The notes under the pieces were generated by a model, which worked only from the letters and a program-made list of their open reading frames with translations, was not told the DNA's origin and did not search any database. The position numbers and the translations under genes are program-made. From positions 434,001 to 498,000 of the forward strand of contig NZ_JACHIW010000002.1 in the NCBI RefSeq assembly GCF_014203395.1: a stretch of 64,000 nucleotides of DNA. The letters run 5' to 3'. Of the stretch, positions 26,806-36,053 are shown piece after piece (within the stretch, counting starts at the first letter, position 1; the number at the start of each line of letters is the position of its first letter). Source of the stretch: Saccharopolyspora phatthalungensis (GTDB taxonomy: Bacteria > Actinomycetota > Actinomycetes > Mycobacteriales > Pseudonocardiaceae).

Positions 26806-26967
26806 ATGAAAAATTCGCCAGTTCTGAGGCTCGGAAATGCTCTACGCACCGAGCGACCCGGGACAAGGCCCCGCCACAACGGCACCGTCAAACCACTGTG
26901 GAACATGCACGACCTGACCCCGGCAGGCCGCCCCGGGGGCTGGCACGAACAACTGAGCTACAAGTGA
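26806..26967 (+). CDS. Possible small peptide (53 aa), unassigned
   Basis: An open frame beginning MKNSPVLRLGNALRTERPG and ending with a Gly/Trp/His-rich segment (RPGGWHEQLSYK). Codon bias rises along its length. There is no convincing ribosome site before ATG 26806. It stands alone opposite the metabolite cluster. A RiPP-like precursor or a decayed gene end are both possible; neither is established. Confidence 0.2.
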   Translation: MKNSPVLRLGNALRTERPGTRPRHNGTVKPLWNMHDLTPAGRPGGWHEQLSYK

Positions 26968-27274
26968 TCTCGCACCAGGACGACGGTCTGCCTATCGCCG
27001 CTTGTCGGAGGCGGTCCACGCGCTTCACGGTGACTCTCAGATGTTCGTCCGTCTTGGCGAGTTCACCGGTTTCGCACTGACTCGCCACGACGCCAGGCCC
27101 GAGAGTCCGATGTGGACTCTCGGGACCGGACGACTCGCGGCGCCGACTTCGAAATACAGCGCGATCTCGCCGCCGTCTATCTGCACCACGTCCGCCGAAA
27201 CGGCAATCACCGGAAAACTGGTGTCGTGGGTGGTGATGGCCGCTGGAACGACCACCACCACCCACAAACCGTGG

Positions 27275-29563
27275 TCAGCGCAGCGAAGGTCGCACCTCAG
27301 CCGTCGCCCCCACCATGTTCTTCAGGGCCGCCTCGACCTCGACATAGCCGCGCGTCTTCAGCCCGCAGTCCGGGTTGACCCACAGCCGATCCGCCGGAAC
27401 GGCCGCCAGCGCGGCCCGCAGCAGGTCCGCGACCTCGGCCACCTCCGGCACCCGCGGCGAGTGGATGTCGTACACGCCGGGTCCCACGCCGCGACCGAAA
27501 CCGACCGAGTTCAGGTCGTCCAGCACCTCCATGCGCGAGCGGGCGGCCTCGATGCTGGTGACATCGGCGTCCAGCGCCACGATCGCGTTGATCACGTCGC
27601 CGAACTCGGAATAGCACAGGTGGGTGTGGACCTGGGTGGATTCGGCGACGCCGCAGGTGGCCAGCCGGAACGAGGTCACCGCCCAGTCCAGGTACGCCTC
27701 GTGCTGCGCCGCGCGCAACGGCAGCAACTCGCGCAGCGCCGGTTCGTCGACCTGGATGACCCGGATACCGGCCGCCTCCAGATCGTTCACCTCGTCCCGG
27801 ATGGCCAGCGCGACCTGCTTCGCGGTGTCGGCCAGCGGCTGGTCGTCCCGGACGAACGACCACGCCAGGATCGTCACCGGACCGGTGAGCATGCCCTTGA
27901 CCGGCTTCTCGGTCAGTCGCTGCGCATAACTCGCCCATTCGATCGTGATCGGCTTCGGGCGGGAGACATCGCCGAACAGGATCGGCGGCCGCACGCACCG
28001 CGACCCGTAGGACTGCACCCAGCCGTTGTCGGTGCTGGCGAAGCCGTCCAGGTATTCGGCGAAGTACTGCACCATGTCGTTGCGTTCGGGTTCGCCGTGG
28101 ACCAGGACATCGAGCCCGAGTTCTTCCTGGAGGTGGATCACCCGCTCGATCTCCTCGCGCATCCGCTGCCGATAAGTCGCCTGGTCGATGCGGCCGGCGC
28201 GCAACGCGGCCCGCGCCTTGCGGACGTCGGTGGTCTGCGGAAACGATCCGATCGTCGTGGTCGGCAACGGCGGCAGGCGCAAGGACTTCTGCTGGGCGGC
28301 GCGCCTGTTCTCGTAGTCACTGCGCGTGGTGTACTCCGGCCGCATTGCCTGCAGCCGAGCCCGCACGCGATTGTTGCGCACCCGGTCGGCTTGGGCGCGG
28401 TCGGCGACGGCCGCACGGGCCGCGGCCAGTTCCTCGGCCACCGCGTCGCGGCCTGCCTGCAACGCCCGGCCGAGGACGACCACTTCGCGGACCTTCTGCT
28501 CGGCGAAGGCCAACCAGGATTTGACCTGCGGATCGAGATTCTCTTCTGCCTCGACGTCATACGGCACGTGCAATAGGGAGCACGACGTGCTAACGGCAAC
28601 CTCGCTTGCCGAGCCGAGCAGCGTCGCAGCGGTCGCAAGCGCCTTGTCGAGATCGGTGCGCCAAACATTGCGCCCGTCGACCAGCCCGGCTACCAAGGTC
28701 TTGTCCTGCAACCCGCGGACCGACGACAAGGAGTCCACTGTCGACGTCCCGGCGACCAGATCGACACCGATGGCCTCGACCGGGCTGGAGGCCAGCACCT
28801 GCAACGCCGCACCGAGATCGCCGAAATAGCCCGCGACCAACAGGTTCGGACGCTCGCCCAGAGCACCGAGCCGCTGGTAGGCCTCGCGCAGCGCATCCAG
28901 CTCCGGCTGCGAGCGGTCGGCGGCGAACGCGGGTTCGTCCAGTTGCACCCACTCCACGCCGGCTCGGTACAGCTCGCCCAGCAGCTCGGCGTAAGCGTCG
29001 AGGAGCCCAGCCAGCTTGTCCAACGGCCGGAACGCCTCCGGAGCTCCGGCGGCGGGCTTGGACAGCAGCAGGAAGGTCAGCGGGCCCACCAGCACCGGGC
29101 GGGTGGTCACGCCCGCTTCGGCGGCCTCCCGGTACTGCTCCACCGGGGTCCGGTCGGCCAGCGAGAAGCGCGTGTCCGGACCGATCTCGGGCACCAGGTA
29201 GTGGTAGTTGGTGTCGAACCACTTGGTCATCTCCAGCGGCGGCATCGACTCGACGCCGCGCGCCATGGCGAAGTAGGTGTCCAACGGGCCCAACCCGAGC
29301 TCGGCGTAGCGCGGCGGGACCGCACCGAAGGTGACCGCGGTGTCCAGCACCTGGTCGTAGAACGAAAAAGTGTTGCCCGGTACCGAGTCCAGGCCCGCAT
29401 CCCGTAGCGCGCGCCAAGAATCGAGCCGCAGTTCGCGCGCGACCGCGCGCAGTTCCGCTTCGCCGGTGCGGGACGACCAGTAGCTCTCCAATGCGCGCTT
29501 CAATTCCCGGTTGGGGCCGATCCGGGGGTAGCCGAGTACGGTCGATCCGATCTTGCTGGTCAA
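27275..29563 (-). CDS. metE: Cobalamin-independent methionine synthase
   Basis: A 762-residue enzyme that transfers the methyl group of 5-methyltetrahydropteroyl-triglutamate to homocysteine. The N-terminal barrel starts [17 protein letters not shown]. The C-terminal barrel holds the zinc ligands His and Cys in [10 protein letters not shown] and Cys in [10 protein letters not shown], plus [13 protein letters not shown] for homocysteine binding. The length is normal for the family. A cobalamin riboswitch lies in its leader (about 29705-29900), so expression should fall when B12 is plentiful and the B12-dependent MetH can take over. It is monocistronic as far as can be seen. Confidence 0.97.
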   Translation of the reverse strand: MTSKIGSTVLGYPRIGPNRELKRALESYWSSRTGEAELRAVARELRLDSWRALRDAGLDSVPGNTFSFYDQVLDTAVTFGAVPPRYAELGLGPLDTYFAMARGVESMPPLEMTKWFDTNYHYLVPEIGPDTRFSLADRTPVEQYREAAEAGVTTRPVLVGPLTFLLLSKPAAGAPEAFRPLDKLAGLLDAYAELLGELYRAGVEWVQLDEPAFAADRSQPELDALREAYQRLGALGERPNLLVAGYFGDLGAALQVLASSPVEAIGVDLVAGTSTVDSLSSVRGLQDKTLVAGLVDGRNVWRTDLDKALATAATLLGSASEVAVSTSCSLLHVPYDVEAEENLDPQVKSWLAFAEQKVREVVVLGRALQAGRDAVAEELAAARAAVADRAQADRVRNNRVRARLQAMRPEYTTRSDYENRRAAQQKSLRLPPLPTTTIGSFPQTTDVRKARAALRAGRIDQATYRQRMREEIERVIHLQEELGLDVLVHGEPERNDMVQYFAEYLDGFASTDNGWVQSYGSRCVRPPILFGDVSRPKPITIEWASYAQRLTEKPVKGMLTGPVTILAWSFVRDDQPLADTAKQVALAIRDEVNDLEAAGIRVIQVDEPALRELLPLRAAQHEAYLDWAVTSFRLATCGVAESTQVHTHLCYSEFGDVINAIVALDADVTSIEAARSRMEVLDDLNSVGFGRGVGPGVYDIHSPRVPEVAEVADLLRAALAAVPADRLWVNPDCGLKTRGYVEVEAALKNMVGATAEVRPSLR

Positions 29564-29704
29564 GGCCCTCTCCTCGCGAGCTCGACGACAAATGCCCCGA
29601 GGTCAGGGAAAGAGCAGGCGAACCGGCAGGCGCCGCGCGACACGGGCCGGTCGTCCGCCAGGCCCTCCCGCGAGACCTCGGACCGCGCGCACCACTCGGT
29701 GCGC

Positions 29705-29900
29705 GCACCGGTGGCAGGTCTTCGGACTCGCGGGCAGGTCCCGGCCGTTGCCGGGGTTCCTACTGGCCGTCGCTTCCCAGGCACGCGTGCCCAGTGCTGC
29801 GCCCGGTCTGCTCAGACCGGGGACGGCGGTCGTTCCCACTCACCGCTGCGGGGCAGTCCCGGACTCGCACCGGGTTCCCTCTTGCCTCGCCCACCCGCGG
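29705..29900 (-). promoter_or_regulatory. Cobalamin (adenosylcobalamin) riboswitch controlling metE
   Basis: On the minus strand the leader shows the conserved core: GGGAACCCGGTGCGAGTC then CCGGGACTGCCCCGCAGCGG (B12-box-like region), and the closing segment GTCCGAAGACCTGCCACC near 29709-29727. Just 3' of the aptamer, GCGCACC (29687-29693) and GGTGCGC (29698-29704) make a 7-bp hairpin that may be the expression platform. It sits about 140 bases before the metE start. The boundaries are approximate. Confidence 0.85.
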
Positions 29901-30261
29901 ATGCGACTTCAGTCGCGCTTGGGGCGGACGAACCACCAGCACAACGGAGGCTACCGACTGCAAGGCCGTTGGCAAGAGGCCGACGCACCTGGACGGTGTC
30001 CGCGCATCCGGTGACTTCCGCGCTGAACACCCCTTTCCCACCCGTGCCCGCACCACGGATGAGAGGCTCGTCACTCAGTGTCGTGCGGACGTGACCGGGC
30101 TGGCACTCCGTTCCCCGCTGCACGGACCTTGAACGCAGCGGAACCGCTGGCGGCGGGGTCGGGCGTGTGCGGCCAGCGGAACGAACCAGGTCGGGTGACG
30201 ATCACGTCAACGGTGCTGGATCCGCATCTCACGTTCCGCGGGGCCCGGCCGTCTACGGGGA

Positions 30262-30756
30262 GTGAAAGTGAGACCGTTCGAGCAGATCGTCGACGAGTAC
30301 GGCCCGATGGTGCTGCGAGTGTGCCGAGCCGTGCTCGGACCAGCCGACGCCGAAGACGCCTGGTCGGAGACCTTCCTGGCCGCGCTGCGCGCCTACCCGG
30401 AGCTCGCCGAGGACGCCAACGTGGAGGCGTGGCTGGTCACGATCGCGCACCGCAAGGCGGTCGACGTCACCCGGGCAACGGCGCGTCGACCCGTGGTCGT
30501 GGCGCGCCTGCCCGAGCGGCCCAGCACCGCCGGCCGTCCGGAGGACTGGGACGGCGACCTGTGGGCAGCGTTGAGCGCGCTGCCGACCAAACAACGCATG
30601 GCCGTGGCCTACCACTACCTGGCGGGGCTGCCCTACGCCGAAATCGCCGAGATCATCGGCGGCAGTACGGATGCGGCCCGCCGCGCCGCGGCCGACGGCA
30701 TCAAAACCCTGCGCGCGACGTATCGACGCGCCACGAGCGTAGGAGGGGAAGCGTGA
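30262..30756 (+). CDS. ECF-type RNA polymerase sigma factor
   Basis: A 164-residue ECF sigma factor. Region 2 is PFEQIVDEYGPMVLRVCRAV, with AEDAWSETFLAAL as the -10 recognition part. Region 4 is ALPTKQRMAVAYHYLAGL, with YAEIAEIIGGSTDAARR as the -35 helix-turn-helix. It starts at GTG 30262; GTG 30268 is an alternative. No anti-sigma gene is adjacent. Instead the next gene, an alkylguanine repair protein, begins within its stop codon (TGATG). It therefore probably directs a DNA-damage or alkylation regulon including its own operon. Confidence 0.9.
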   Translation: MKVRPFEQIVDEYGPMVLRVCRAVLGPADAEDAWSETFLAALRAYPELAEDANVEAWLVTIAHRKAVDVTRATARRPVVVARLPERPSTAGRPEDWDGDLWAALSALPTKQRMAVAYHYLAGLPYAEIAEIIGGSTDAARRAAADGIKTLRATYRRATSVGGEA

Positions 30757-31373
30757 TGATGGCGATCCACGAATCCGACGACAGGCACCTGTTCGATGCG
30801 CTCCCGGCGATCGACTTCGACGTCAGCAAGCGACTGCACTTCGAGCTGGTGCACGCGGCCCGGCGGGAGGGGCTGCTGGACGTCTCCTACCGCACGATCG
30901 ACACCCCGGTGGGCGAGCTGCTGCTGGCCGCGACCGAGCTCGGCCTGGTGCGGGTCGCGTACACCAGGCAGGGGCATGACCGGGTCCTGGAGTCGCTGGC
31001 CAAGTTGATCAGCCCCCGCATCCTGCGGGCAACCGACCGACTGGACGAGGTCGCCCGCCAGATCGAGCAGTACTTCACCAAGCGGCGGCGCGCCTTCGAC
31101 CTGCCGCTGGACTGGCGCCTCTCCCGCGGGTTCCGGCTGAACGTGCTGTCCCACCTGCCCGACATCGCCTACGGCAACACGGCCAGCTATGCCGATGTCG
31201 CGGCGGCTGCGGGCAGCCCCCGAGCGGTGCGCGCAGTGGGTTCCGCGTGCGCGACCAACCCGCTGCCGGTGGTGGTGCCATGCCACCGCGTCGTGCGTTC
31301 GGACGGAACGGCGGGCGGATACGTCGGCGGGCTGGAGGCCAAGACGACCCTGTTGAACCTGGAGGCATCATGA
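30756..31373 (+). CDS. ogt: Methylated-DNA-protein cysteine methyltransferase
   Basis: A 205-residue suicide repair protein that removes the methyl group from O6-methylguanine in DNA onto its own Cys. The active site VVPCHRVV is intact, followed by GGYVGGLEAKTTLL, and the DNA-binding helix is around SYADVAAAAGSPRAVRAVGSA. The N-terminal domain (about 40-110) is of the Ogt type. It starts at ATG 30756 (or GTG 30753) behind AGGAGGGG. It overlaps the sigma gene before it and the oxygenase gene after it (ATGA at 31370), forming a coupled operon. Confidence 0.95.
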   Translation: MMAIHESDDRHLFDALPAIDFDVSKRLHFELVHAARREGLLDVSYRTIDTPVGELLLAATELGLVRVAYTRQGHDRVLESLAKLISPRILRATDRLDEVARQIEQYFTKRRRAFDLPLDWRLSRGFRLNVLSHLPDIAYGNTASYADVAAAAGSPRAVRAVGSACATNPLPVVVPCHRVVRSDGTAGGYVGGLEAKTTLLNLEAS

Positions 31374-32098
31374 GCACGCCGAAGGCGGACCGGTACGCGA
31401 AGCGGGTCTCCGGCGCGGACTGGCAGACGGTTGCCGCCGAGGTCAACGACTACGGGTGCGCACTGCTGCCGCAGTTGCTGACCGCCGACGAGTGCGAACG
31501 GATCGCGGCCCTGTGGAACGAGCCCGAGCACTTCCGCGCGACGATCAATCTGCGCCGCCACCGCTTCGGAGACAACGGCGACTACCACTACTTCGCCGCG
31601 CCCTTCCCCGAGCCGGTGGAGAAGCTGCGACAGGCCCTGTACCCGCGGCTGCTGCCGATCGCCCAGGACTGGTACGACAAGCTCGGCCGGGAAGCGGAAT
31701 GGCCGGACACCCTTGACGAGTGGCTGGACATCTGCCATCGGGCCGGGCAGACCCGCCCGACCCCTATCCTGCTGCGCTACGAGCAGGGCGGCTGGAACGC
31801 GCTGCACCGCGATCTCTACGGCGACAAGGTGTTCCCGCTGCAGGTCGTGATCAACCTCAACGCACCGGGGACCGACCACACCGGAGGCGAGTTCCTGTTG
31901 GTGGAGCAGCGCCCGCGGGCCCAATCGCGGGGGACCGCAACGCTGATCCCGCAGGGCCACGGACTGGTGTTCACCACCCGCGACCGGCCGGTGCGCTCGG
32001 CTCGCGGTTGGTCTGCCTGCCCCGTGCGGCACGGGGTCTCCGCGGTCCGCTCCGGATGCCGCCACACGTTGGGCCTGGTCTTCCACGACGCCGCCTGA
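31370..32098 (+). CDS. 2OG-Fe(II) oxygenase in alkylation-repair operon
   Basis: A 242-residue 2-oxoglutarate/Fe(II) oxygenase. The iron ligands are probably His and Asp of ALHRDLYGD with the distal His of CPVRHGVSAV, and an Arg in the next strand (SGCRHTLGL) binds 2OG. Members of this group commonly sit beside ogt/ada genes and are annotated as AlkB-like or prolyl-hydroxylase-like. Oxidative demethylation of alkylated bases is the likely role, but protein hydroxylation is not excluded. The start overlaps the ogt stop (ATGA) and its own stop overlaps the next gene (TGATG). Confidence 0.85.
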   Translation: MSTPKADRYAKRVSGADWQTVAAEVNDYGCALLPQLLTADECERIAALWNEPEHFRATINLRRHRFGDNGDYHYFAAPFPEPVEKLRQALYPRLLPIAQDWYDKLGREAEWPDTLDEWLDICHRAGQTRPTPILLRYEQGGWNALHRDLYGDKVFPLQVVINLNAPGTDHTGGEFLLVEQRPRAQSRGTATLIPQGHGLVFTTRDRPVRSARGWSACPVRHGVSAVRSGCRHTLGLVFHDAA

Positions 32099-32304
32099 TG
32101 AGTTACACGCACCCGCGGACGATCGCCGAGATCCCCACCACCTCGCCGGAATCCGTTGCGCTGTCAAAGGCGCTACGCGCCAAGGGATTCGCGTTCGTCG
32201 GACCGACGACGATGTTCGCGCTGATGGAGGCCATCGGCATGGTCGATACGCACCTCGTCGACAGCCACCGCCGCGGCACCTCCGGCATCTGGCGGCACCC
32301 CTGA
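32098..32304 (+). CDS. Stand-alone C-terminal piece of 3-methyladenine glycosylase I (Tag)
   Basis: A 68-residue protein matching only the last third of Tag (SKALRAKGFAFVGPTTMFAL, then MEAIGMVDTHLVDSH). Full-length Tag is about 190 residues and removes 3-methyladenine from DNA. The N-terminal half with the base-binding pocket is absent. Of the C-terminal zinc ligands, the His in DTHLVD is kept, while the Cys position appears as Ser/His. The ATG overlaps the oxygenase stop (TGATG), so it is still translationally coupled in the operon. It is either a relic of a fused or deleted gene or a retained accessory domain. Confidence 0.7.
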   Translation: MSYTHPRTIAEIPTTSPESVALSKALRAKGFAFVGPTTMFALMEAIGMVDTHLVDSHRRGTSGIWRHP

Positions 32305-32504
32305 CCTGGGTGACGGCCGATTCAGCGCGAAATCGCGCCGACTCCAGGCGCACCGGCGTCCGGTCGGGCGCGGCCACCGGCGTGCGGTGACCGCGGCGAC
32401 GGGTGTTGATCAGGCCGCCCAGCTGGGTTGTCGGCCCGCTCCCGTCGGGACAATTCCGCGGTGCTCCGAAACTTGATCTTGTTTTAGGAGGCGCGGCCGT
32501 CTCG

Positions 32505-32750
32505 GACGACTCTCGGGCCGGTGGTGGACCGCGACGACCGGGACGGTGGTCGGCTACGAGTCCTGGCTGGAGCGCGACCGCTGATCATGCAGGACTTCGG
32601 CCCGGACGTCGTCGGGATCGCCCCGCCCGTCGGCCGAGGCGTTCGCTCGATCGCGTGCCGAGACCGACCGCGCGGCCTGCGGCCACCGATTACGAGACAA
32701 TACGGATTGGGACGGACCGACTATTTCGACGATCCCGCGTGCCGAGTCGG
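32505..32750 (+). pseudogene. Decayed TnsA-like transposase endonuclease fragment
   Basis: Plus-strand sequence near 32520-32580 reads GTVVGYESWLERDR and then stops. One base out of frame it continues LIMQDFGPDVVGIA (to about 32625). Joined, this matches the start of actinobacterial TnsA-like heteromeric transposase endonucleases (YESxLERDRLxxxDFDPxVVGIA). Beyond that the reading frames degenerate. It needs at least one frameshift and has no TnsB/TnsC partner here, so it is a remnant of a past Tn7-like element. Confidence 0.5.
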
Positions 32751-32753
32751 TCG

Positions 32754-33689
32754 TCATGCGGGGTAGCTGCTACTTCGTGGTCTTGTGAGGGCGCCGCTGA
32801 CGTAGAGCATGTCGCCCATGCGCATGTCGTCGTCCTTGAGGGGCGGAAGGTCGTTGGCGGCGAACAGGTCTCGGATGCTGATTCCGTTCAGCGCCCAGCC
32901 GCGGTCGGTCAGGTAGGGAGCCGCTTCGTTGCGCTCACCGAAATATCGCAGCCTCGCCATGTCGGGATCGAAACTGTGCGCACGCCAGCGTTCGGAGATG
33001 CGGTGCAGGCGTTCCTTCGTCTTGTCCTCGTCGCCTGGTTGCGGGTTGGGCTTGCTTTCGGTGGCCACCCGGCTTCCCGGCGCGCTGAGTTCGGTGATGG
33101 TGTCCAGCAGGCGATCCTGCGCCTTGGGCGGCAGGTAGCCCAGCAGGCCTTCGGCGCTCCACGCGGTCGGCCGGGCCGGGTCGAATCCGGCGGTGCGCAG
33201 TGCGGTGGGCCAATCGTCGCGCAGATCGACCGCGGCCACTCTCCGGTCGGCGGTGGGCGCAGCGCCCAACTCGGCCAGTGTGCGGGTCTTGAATTCGATG
33301 ACCTGCGGCTGGTCGACCTCATACACCACGGTCCCGGTTGGCCAGGGCAGTCGGTACGCGCGGGAATCCAGCCCCGAGGCCAGGATCACGACCTGCGTGG
33401 TGCCCGCGTTCGTCGCATCGAGGAAGAACTCGTCGTAGAAGTTGGTACGTACCTTGGCTATGTCGATCCATACCTGCTCGACCAAGTCGTTGGGGGTCAC
33501 TTCGCCGGTCGCCAGCCGGGTGAGTAGGTCGACGCCGACCGCCCGGACGAGCGGTTCGGCGAACGGGTCGTCGATGAGCGAACGATCCGCGCGGGTCGCT
33601 ATCGCCCGGGCCGCCGCGGCCATGCTGGCGGTCGCGCCGACGCTGGATGCCAGGTCCCAGGTGTCTCCGTCGTGCCTGGTGGAAGTCAT
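32754..33689 (-). CDS. TIGR00027-family SAM-dependent methyltransferase
   Basis: A 311-residue member of the actinobacterial TIGR00027/LCMT-like methyltransferases. The N-terminal [20 protein letters not shown] and [13 protein letters not shown] are hallmarks. [17 protein letters not shown] is the SAM-binding motif I, and [18 protein letters not shown] follows. The family is expanded in mycobacteria and related genera. Substrates are mostly unknown, with roles suggested in secondary metabolism. It starts at ATG 33689. There is no clear operon partner. Confidence 0.92.
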   Translation of the reverse strand: MTSTRHDGDTWDLASSVGATASMAAAARAIATRADRSLIDDPFAEPLVRAVGVDLLTRLATGEVTPNDLVEQVWIDIAKVRTNFYDEFFLDATNAGTTQVVILASGLDSRAYRLPWPTGTVVYEVDQPQVIEFKTRTLAELGAAPTADRRVAAVDLRDDWPTALRTAGFDPARPTAWSAEGLLGYLPPKAQDRLLDTITELSAPGSRVATESKPNPQPGDEDKTKERLHRISERWRAHSFDPDMARLRYFGERNEAAPYLTDRGWALNGISIRDLFAANDLPPLKDDDMRMGDMLYVSGALTRPRSSSYPA

Positions 33690-33931
33690 GTTCTGTCCTA
33701 CCCTTCTTTGAACCTAGGTCTTGTTTGAGACCGCTCACGGCGACATGAAATCACCAGCCAGACAGGGCATTTATGCCGGTCTTAGCGTGACTTGTCGTGG
33801 GCAGCCCTCCGACTCCTCCGAGACGGGAGGGGAGCAGCCAGTGCATATGCCTGCATGTCAGCGAGGTCGCCATGCGCTGTTGGCTCCTCGTCCGACAGCA
33901 CCGCTACCGGACCCCGCCGTGCTTTCGGTCG

Positions 33932-34627
33932 TCAATGGGCGAACGCCGTTCCGGCGGCCGGGGCCCGGTCCACCTCCGGCCGGTACACCATCAGCACCGA
34001 CGCCGCGCCGACCCACAGCGCGAACACGATGCCCGTCACCAAGGCCGCGACCGCTACGAACCCGCTCGGCATGTAGAAGGAAGTGACGCCGGCGATCAAC
34101 CCGATCAGGCCCACGCCGAGACCGAACCACCCCAGCCACGGCGCCAGCAGTTCGCCGCGCGTCATCGCGGCACCGGCGGTGGCCGCGAACAACGCGACCA
34201 GCAGCCCGAGCCCACCTAGCGACAGCCGGTGCAGCTCGGCGAGCACGAACACAATCGACTGGCTCGCGCTGGCCACGTTATTGCTCAGCGAGACCAGCGT
34301 GGTGACCGGCAGCACGCTCAGCATCGTCATCGTCGCGAGGCTGACGCCCGCACCGAAGACGACCGGGGAGAACGCTTCCGCACCACCTTCCGCACGCTGC
34401 AACAGGTGGCGAAGATGCCCCACGAACCACAGGAACACCACGGCGGCGAGGGTCAAGGCCAACGCGGCCAACAAGATCGTCGCCCGATTCGCCGCGACGT
34501 AGAAGAAGGTCAAGACCGGCTCGTCGCTGGGCGGCGACAAGGGGTTGAGGAGCAGGCTGAGCAGCAACAACACCGCGGCCACCAGCCCGCTGATGGCACC
34601 CGCACGTTCCCACGAACGCTCATTCAT
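33932..34627 (-). CDS. Hypothetical six-helix integral membrane protein
   Basis: A 231-residue membrane protein beginning MNERSWERAGAISGLVAAVLL with about six hydrophobic segments, including ATILLAALALTLAAVVFLWF, LGGLGLLVALFAATAGA and the last FVAVAALVTGIVFALWVGAA. ATG 34627 is chosen because AAAGGGGG precedes it; the open frame extends 321 bases further upstream with no coding bias. It resembles DUF4386-like or uncharacterised actinobacterial membrane proteins. No catalytic motif is seen and the function is unknown. Confidence 0.75.
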   Translation of the reverse strand: MNERSWERAGAISGLVAAVLLLLSLLLNPLSPPSDEPVLTFFYVAANRATILLAALALTLAAVVFLWFVGHLRHLLQRAEGGAEAFSPVVFGAGVSLATMTMLSVLPVTTLVSLSNNVASASQSIVFVLAELHRLSLGGLGLLVALFAATAGAAMTRGELLAPWLGWFGLGVGLIGLIAGVTSFYMPSGFVAVAALVTGIVFALWVGAASVLMVYRPEVDRAPAAGTAFAH

Positions 34628-35005
34628 GACGGCCCCCTTTGCAAAAGTGGTGCCGAAACATCTTTGGCACGCCACGGGTACCCAAATCCGGGAGGTCTTG
34701 AGGCACCATGGGCCGGCCGAGACAGCAAGCTCTCCACTTTTCATCTTCCGGGAAGAGCCCGCATTAGGTGCCAGGCAGGGACGCCGCCTGCGACCACGAG
34801 GGATGCCAGTGCGTCGTTTGGTCGTGGCCGCTTCACACGCACAGGGCCTCACACCTCCCTGCGCCGAGGAGCACGCGAGCGCCAACTCCCCTTTCCTACT
34901 CATCCACAATGGACATTTGTGCCGCGTTCGCCTCGCGAGGGCGTTCAACGAACGTTGTAGGCGGCAGCGTTCCGGTCGGTCATCAAGATGCCGGTTCGGG
35001 TTCGC
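34628..35005. other. Intergenic region, nothing assigned
   Basis: The 378 bp between the membrane gene and the dehydratase gene has no frame with good codon bias. GTGCC and GGCAC near 34653-34673 form a small hairpin in the leader of the membrane gene. I see no known riboswitch core. Confidence 0.3.
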
Positions 35006-35989
35006 TCAGCTCAAGGCGAAACGGTTTGCCCAGGTTGCCACGTCGGCGGTCGTTGCGTTCCCGCCGCAGAGCACGATGCCGAGCGCGGCTCCGGCCCCGA
35101 CCCGCTCTAGCACCTGCCGCGCGGCCGGAACGAGGCACCCGGTGGCGGGCTCAGCCCAGACCTTCGCGTGGTTGGCGAGGTCGAGGGTTCCCTGCACCGC
35201 CTCGGCGTCGGACACCACCAGGACACCTGTGACCAATGTGGACACATGGTCGTAGGTCAGTTGGGAAACCGACGGCGCACTGAGCGTGGAGACCACCGAA
35301 GACAGCTCGACCGGCACCGGCCCGCCGGCTGCCAACGCCTGGGACATGGCCTCCGCACCCCGGGTCTCCACTCCCCAGATCCGCACGTCAGGTCGACGCG
35401 CGCGCAGCGCCGCGGCCACGCCCGCGATCAGACCGCCCCCGCCGATGCTGACCAACACGTCGGTGAGCTCGCTGGCATCGTCGGCGAATTCCTGGCCGAC
35501 CGTGCCCTGACCTGCGATGACGGCCGGGTCGTCGAACGGGTGGACCAAGGTGAGCCCACTGGCCTGCAGCTCGGTCATGAGCGCGAACGCACCGGCCATG
35601 TCGTCGGTGAGGCGGACCGTGGCGCCGGCGCGCTCGGCGACGTCGACGGCACGAGTCGGCGCCGAACGCGGCATGACCACGGTCGCCTTGATGTGCAGGG
35701 CACCGGCCATGACCGCGAGTGCGATCCCGTGGTTTCCGCCGCTGACGGCGACGACCCCGGCGGCGCGCTCGGATTCGCTCAGGGCCAGCAGCTTCGTAGT
35801 CGCACCACGCACTTTGAAGGAGCCGGTGCGCTGCAACAGCTCCAGCTTGGCGGTGACCGGCGCTCCCAGCAGTTCGGTGAGGCCAGGGCTGGGCACCGTC
35901 GGCGTCCGCACGACATGCCCGGCGATGCTTTCCGCTGCGGATTCGACGTCCTTGATGCTGATCAACCCGCGCGCTTCCGTAACAGTCAC
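35006..35989 (-). CDS. Threonine/serine dehydratase (PLP fold type II)
   Basis: A 327-residue catabolic-type dehydratase. The PLP Lys is Lys59 in GSFKVRGA, the substrate loop is SGGNHGIALA, and the phosphate-binding glycine loop is SIGGGGLIAG. It lacks the C-terminal ACT regulatory domain of biosynthetic IlvA, so it is the short form acting on threonine or serine to give 2-oxobutyrate or pyruvate and ammonia. 3-Hydroxyaspartate dehydratase or racemase activity is possible in this family. It starts GTG/ATG at 35989 and appears monocistronic. Confidence 0.9.
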   Translation of the reverse strand: MTVTEARGLISIKDVESAAESIAGHVVRTPTVPSPGLTELLGAPVTAKLELLQRTGSFKVRGATTKLLALSESERAAGVVAVSGGNHGIALAVMAGALHIKATVVMPRSAPTRAVDVAERAGATVRLTDDMAGAFALMTELQASGLTLVHPFDDPAVIAGQGTVGQEFADDASELTDVLVSIGGGGLIAGVAAALRARRPDVRIWGVETRGAEAMSQALAAGGPVPVELSSVVSTLSAPSVSQLTYDHVSTLVTGVLVVSDAEAVQGTLDLANHAKVWAEPATGCLVPAARQVLERVGAGAALGIVLCGGNATTADVATWANRFALS

Positions 35990-36053
35990 AACTGCACGTT
36001 AACCGACGCCTCAGCGTCAGCGGCAAGGCATCCTGCGGATGGTCGCGATCGGT

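Larger units (their letters stand above)
26166..27274. other. Long gene-poor region upstream of the P450 and downstream of metE
   Basis: About 1.1 kb with lower GC and weaker codon bias than its neighbours. It holds the P450 promoter side, a short tandem repeat (26390-26418), a possible small peptide gene (26806-26967), and a minus-strand 76-codon frame (27037-27267) with modest coding character that I could not assign. TATAAT at 26756-26761 is a possible -10 element on the plus strand, but no good -35 is present. The drop in composition suggests the edge of an accessory island. Confidence 0.4.

Noticed and set aside
27037..27267. A 76-codon minus-strand frame upstream of nothing obvious
   Set aside because: There are some hydrophobic and plausible residues (FPVIAVSADVVQIDGGEIAL), but no ribosome site, no family and mixed codon bias, so it was left unannotated.
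27002..28576. A 524-codon plus-strand open frame
   Set aside because: It is antisense to metE, whose zinc-ligand and barrel motifs are clear. The frame shows only complementary-strand composition.
34628..35005. Possible structured RNA leader upstream of the membrane gene
   Set aside because: Small hairpins exist, but no conserved riboswitch core could be matched by eye.
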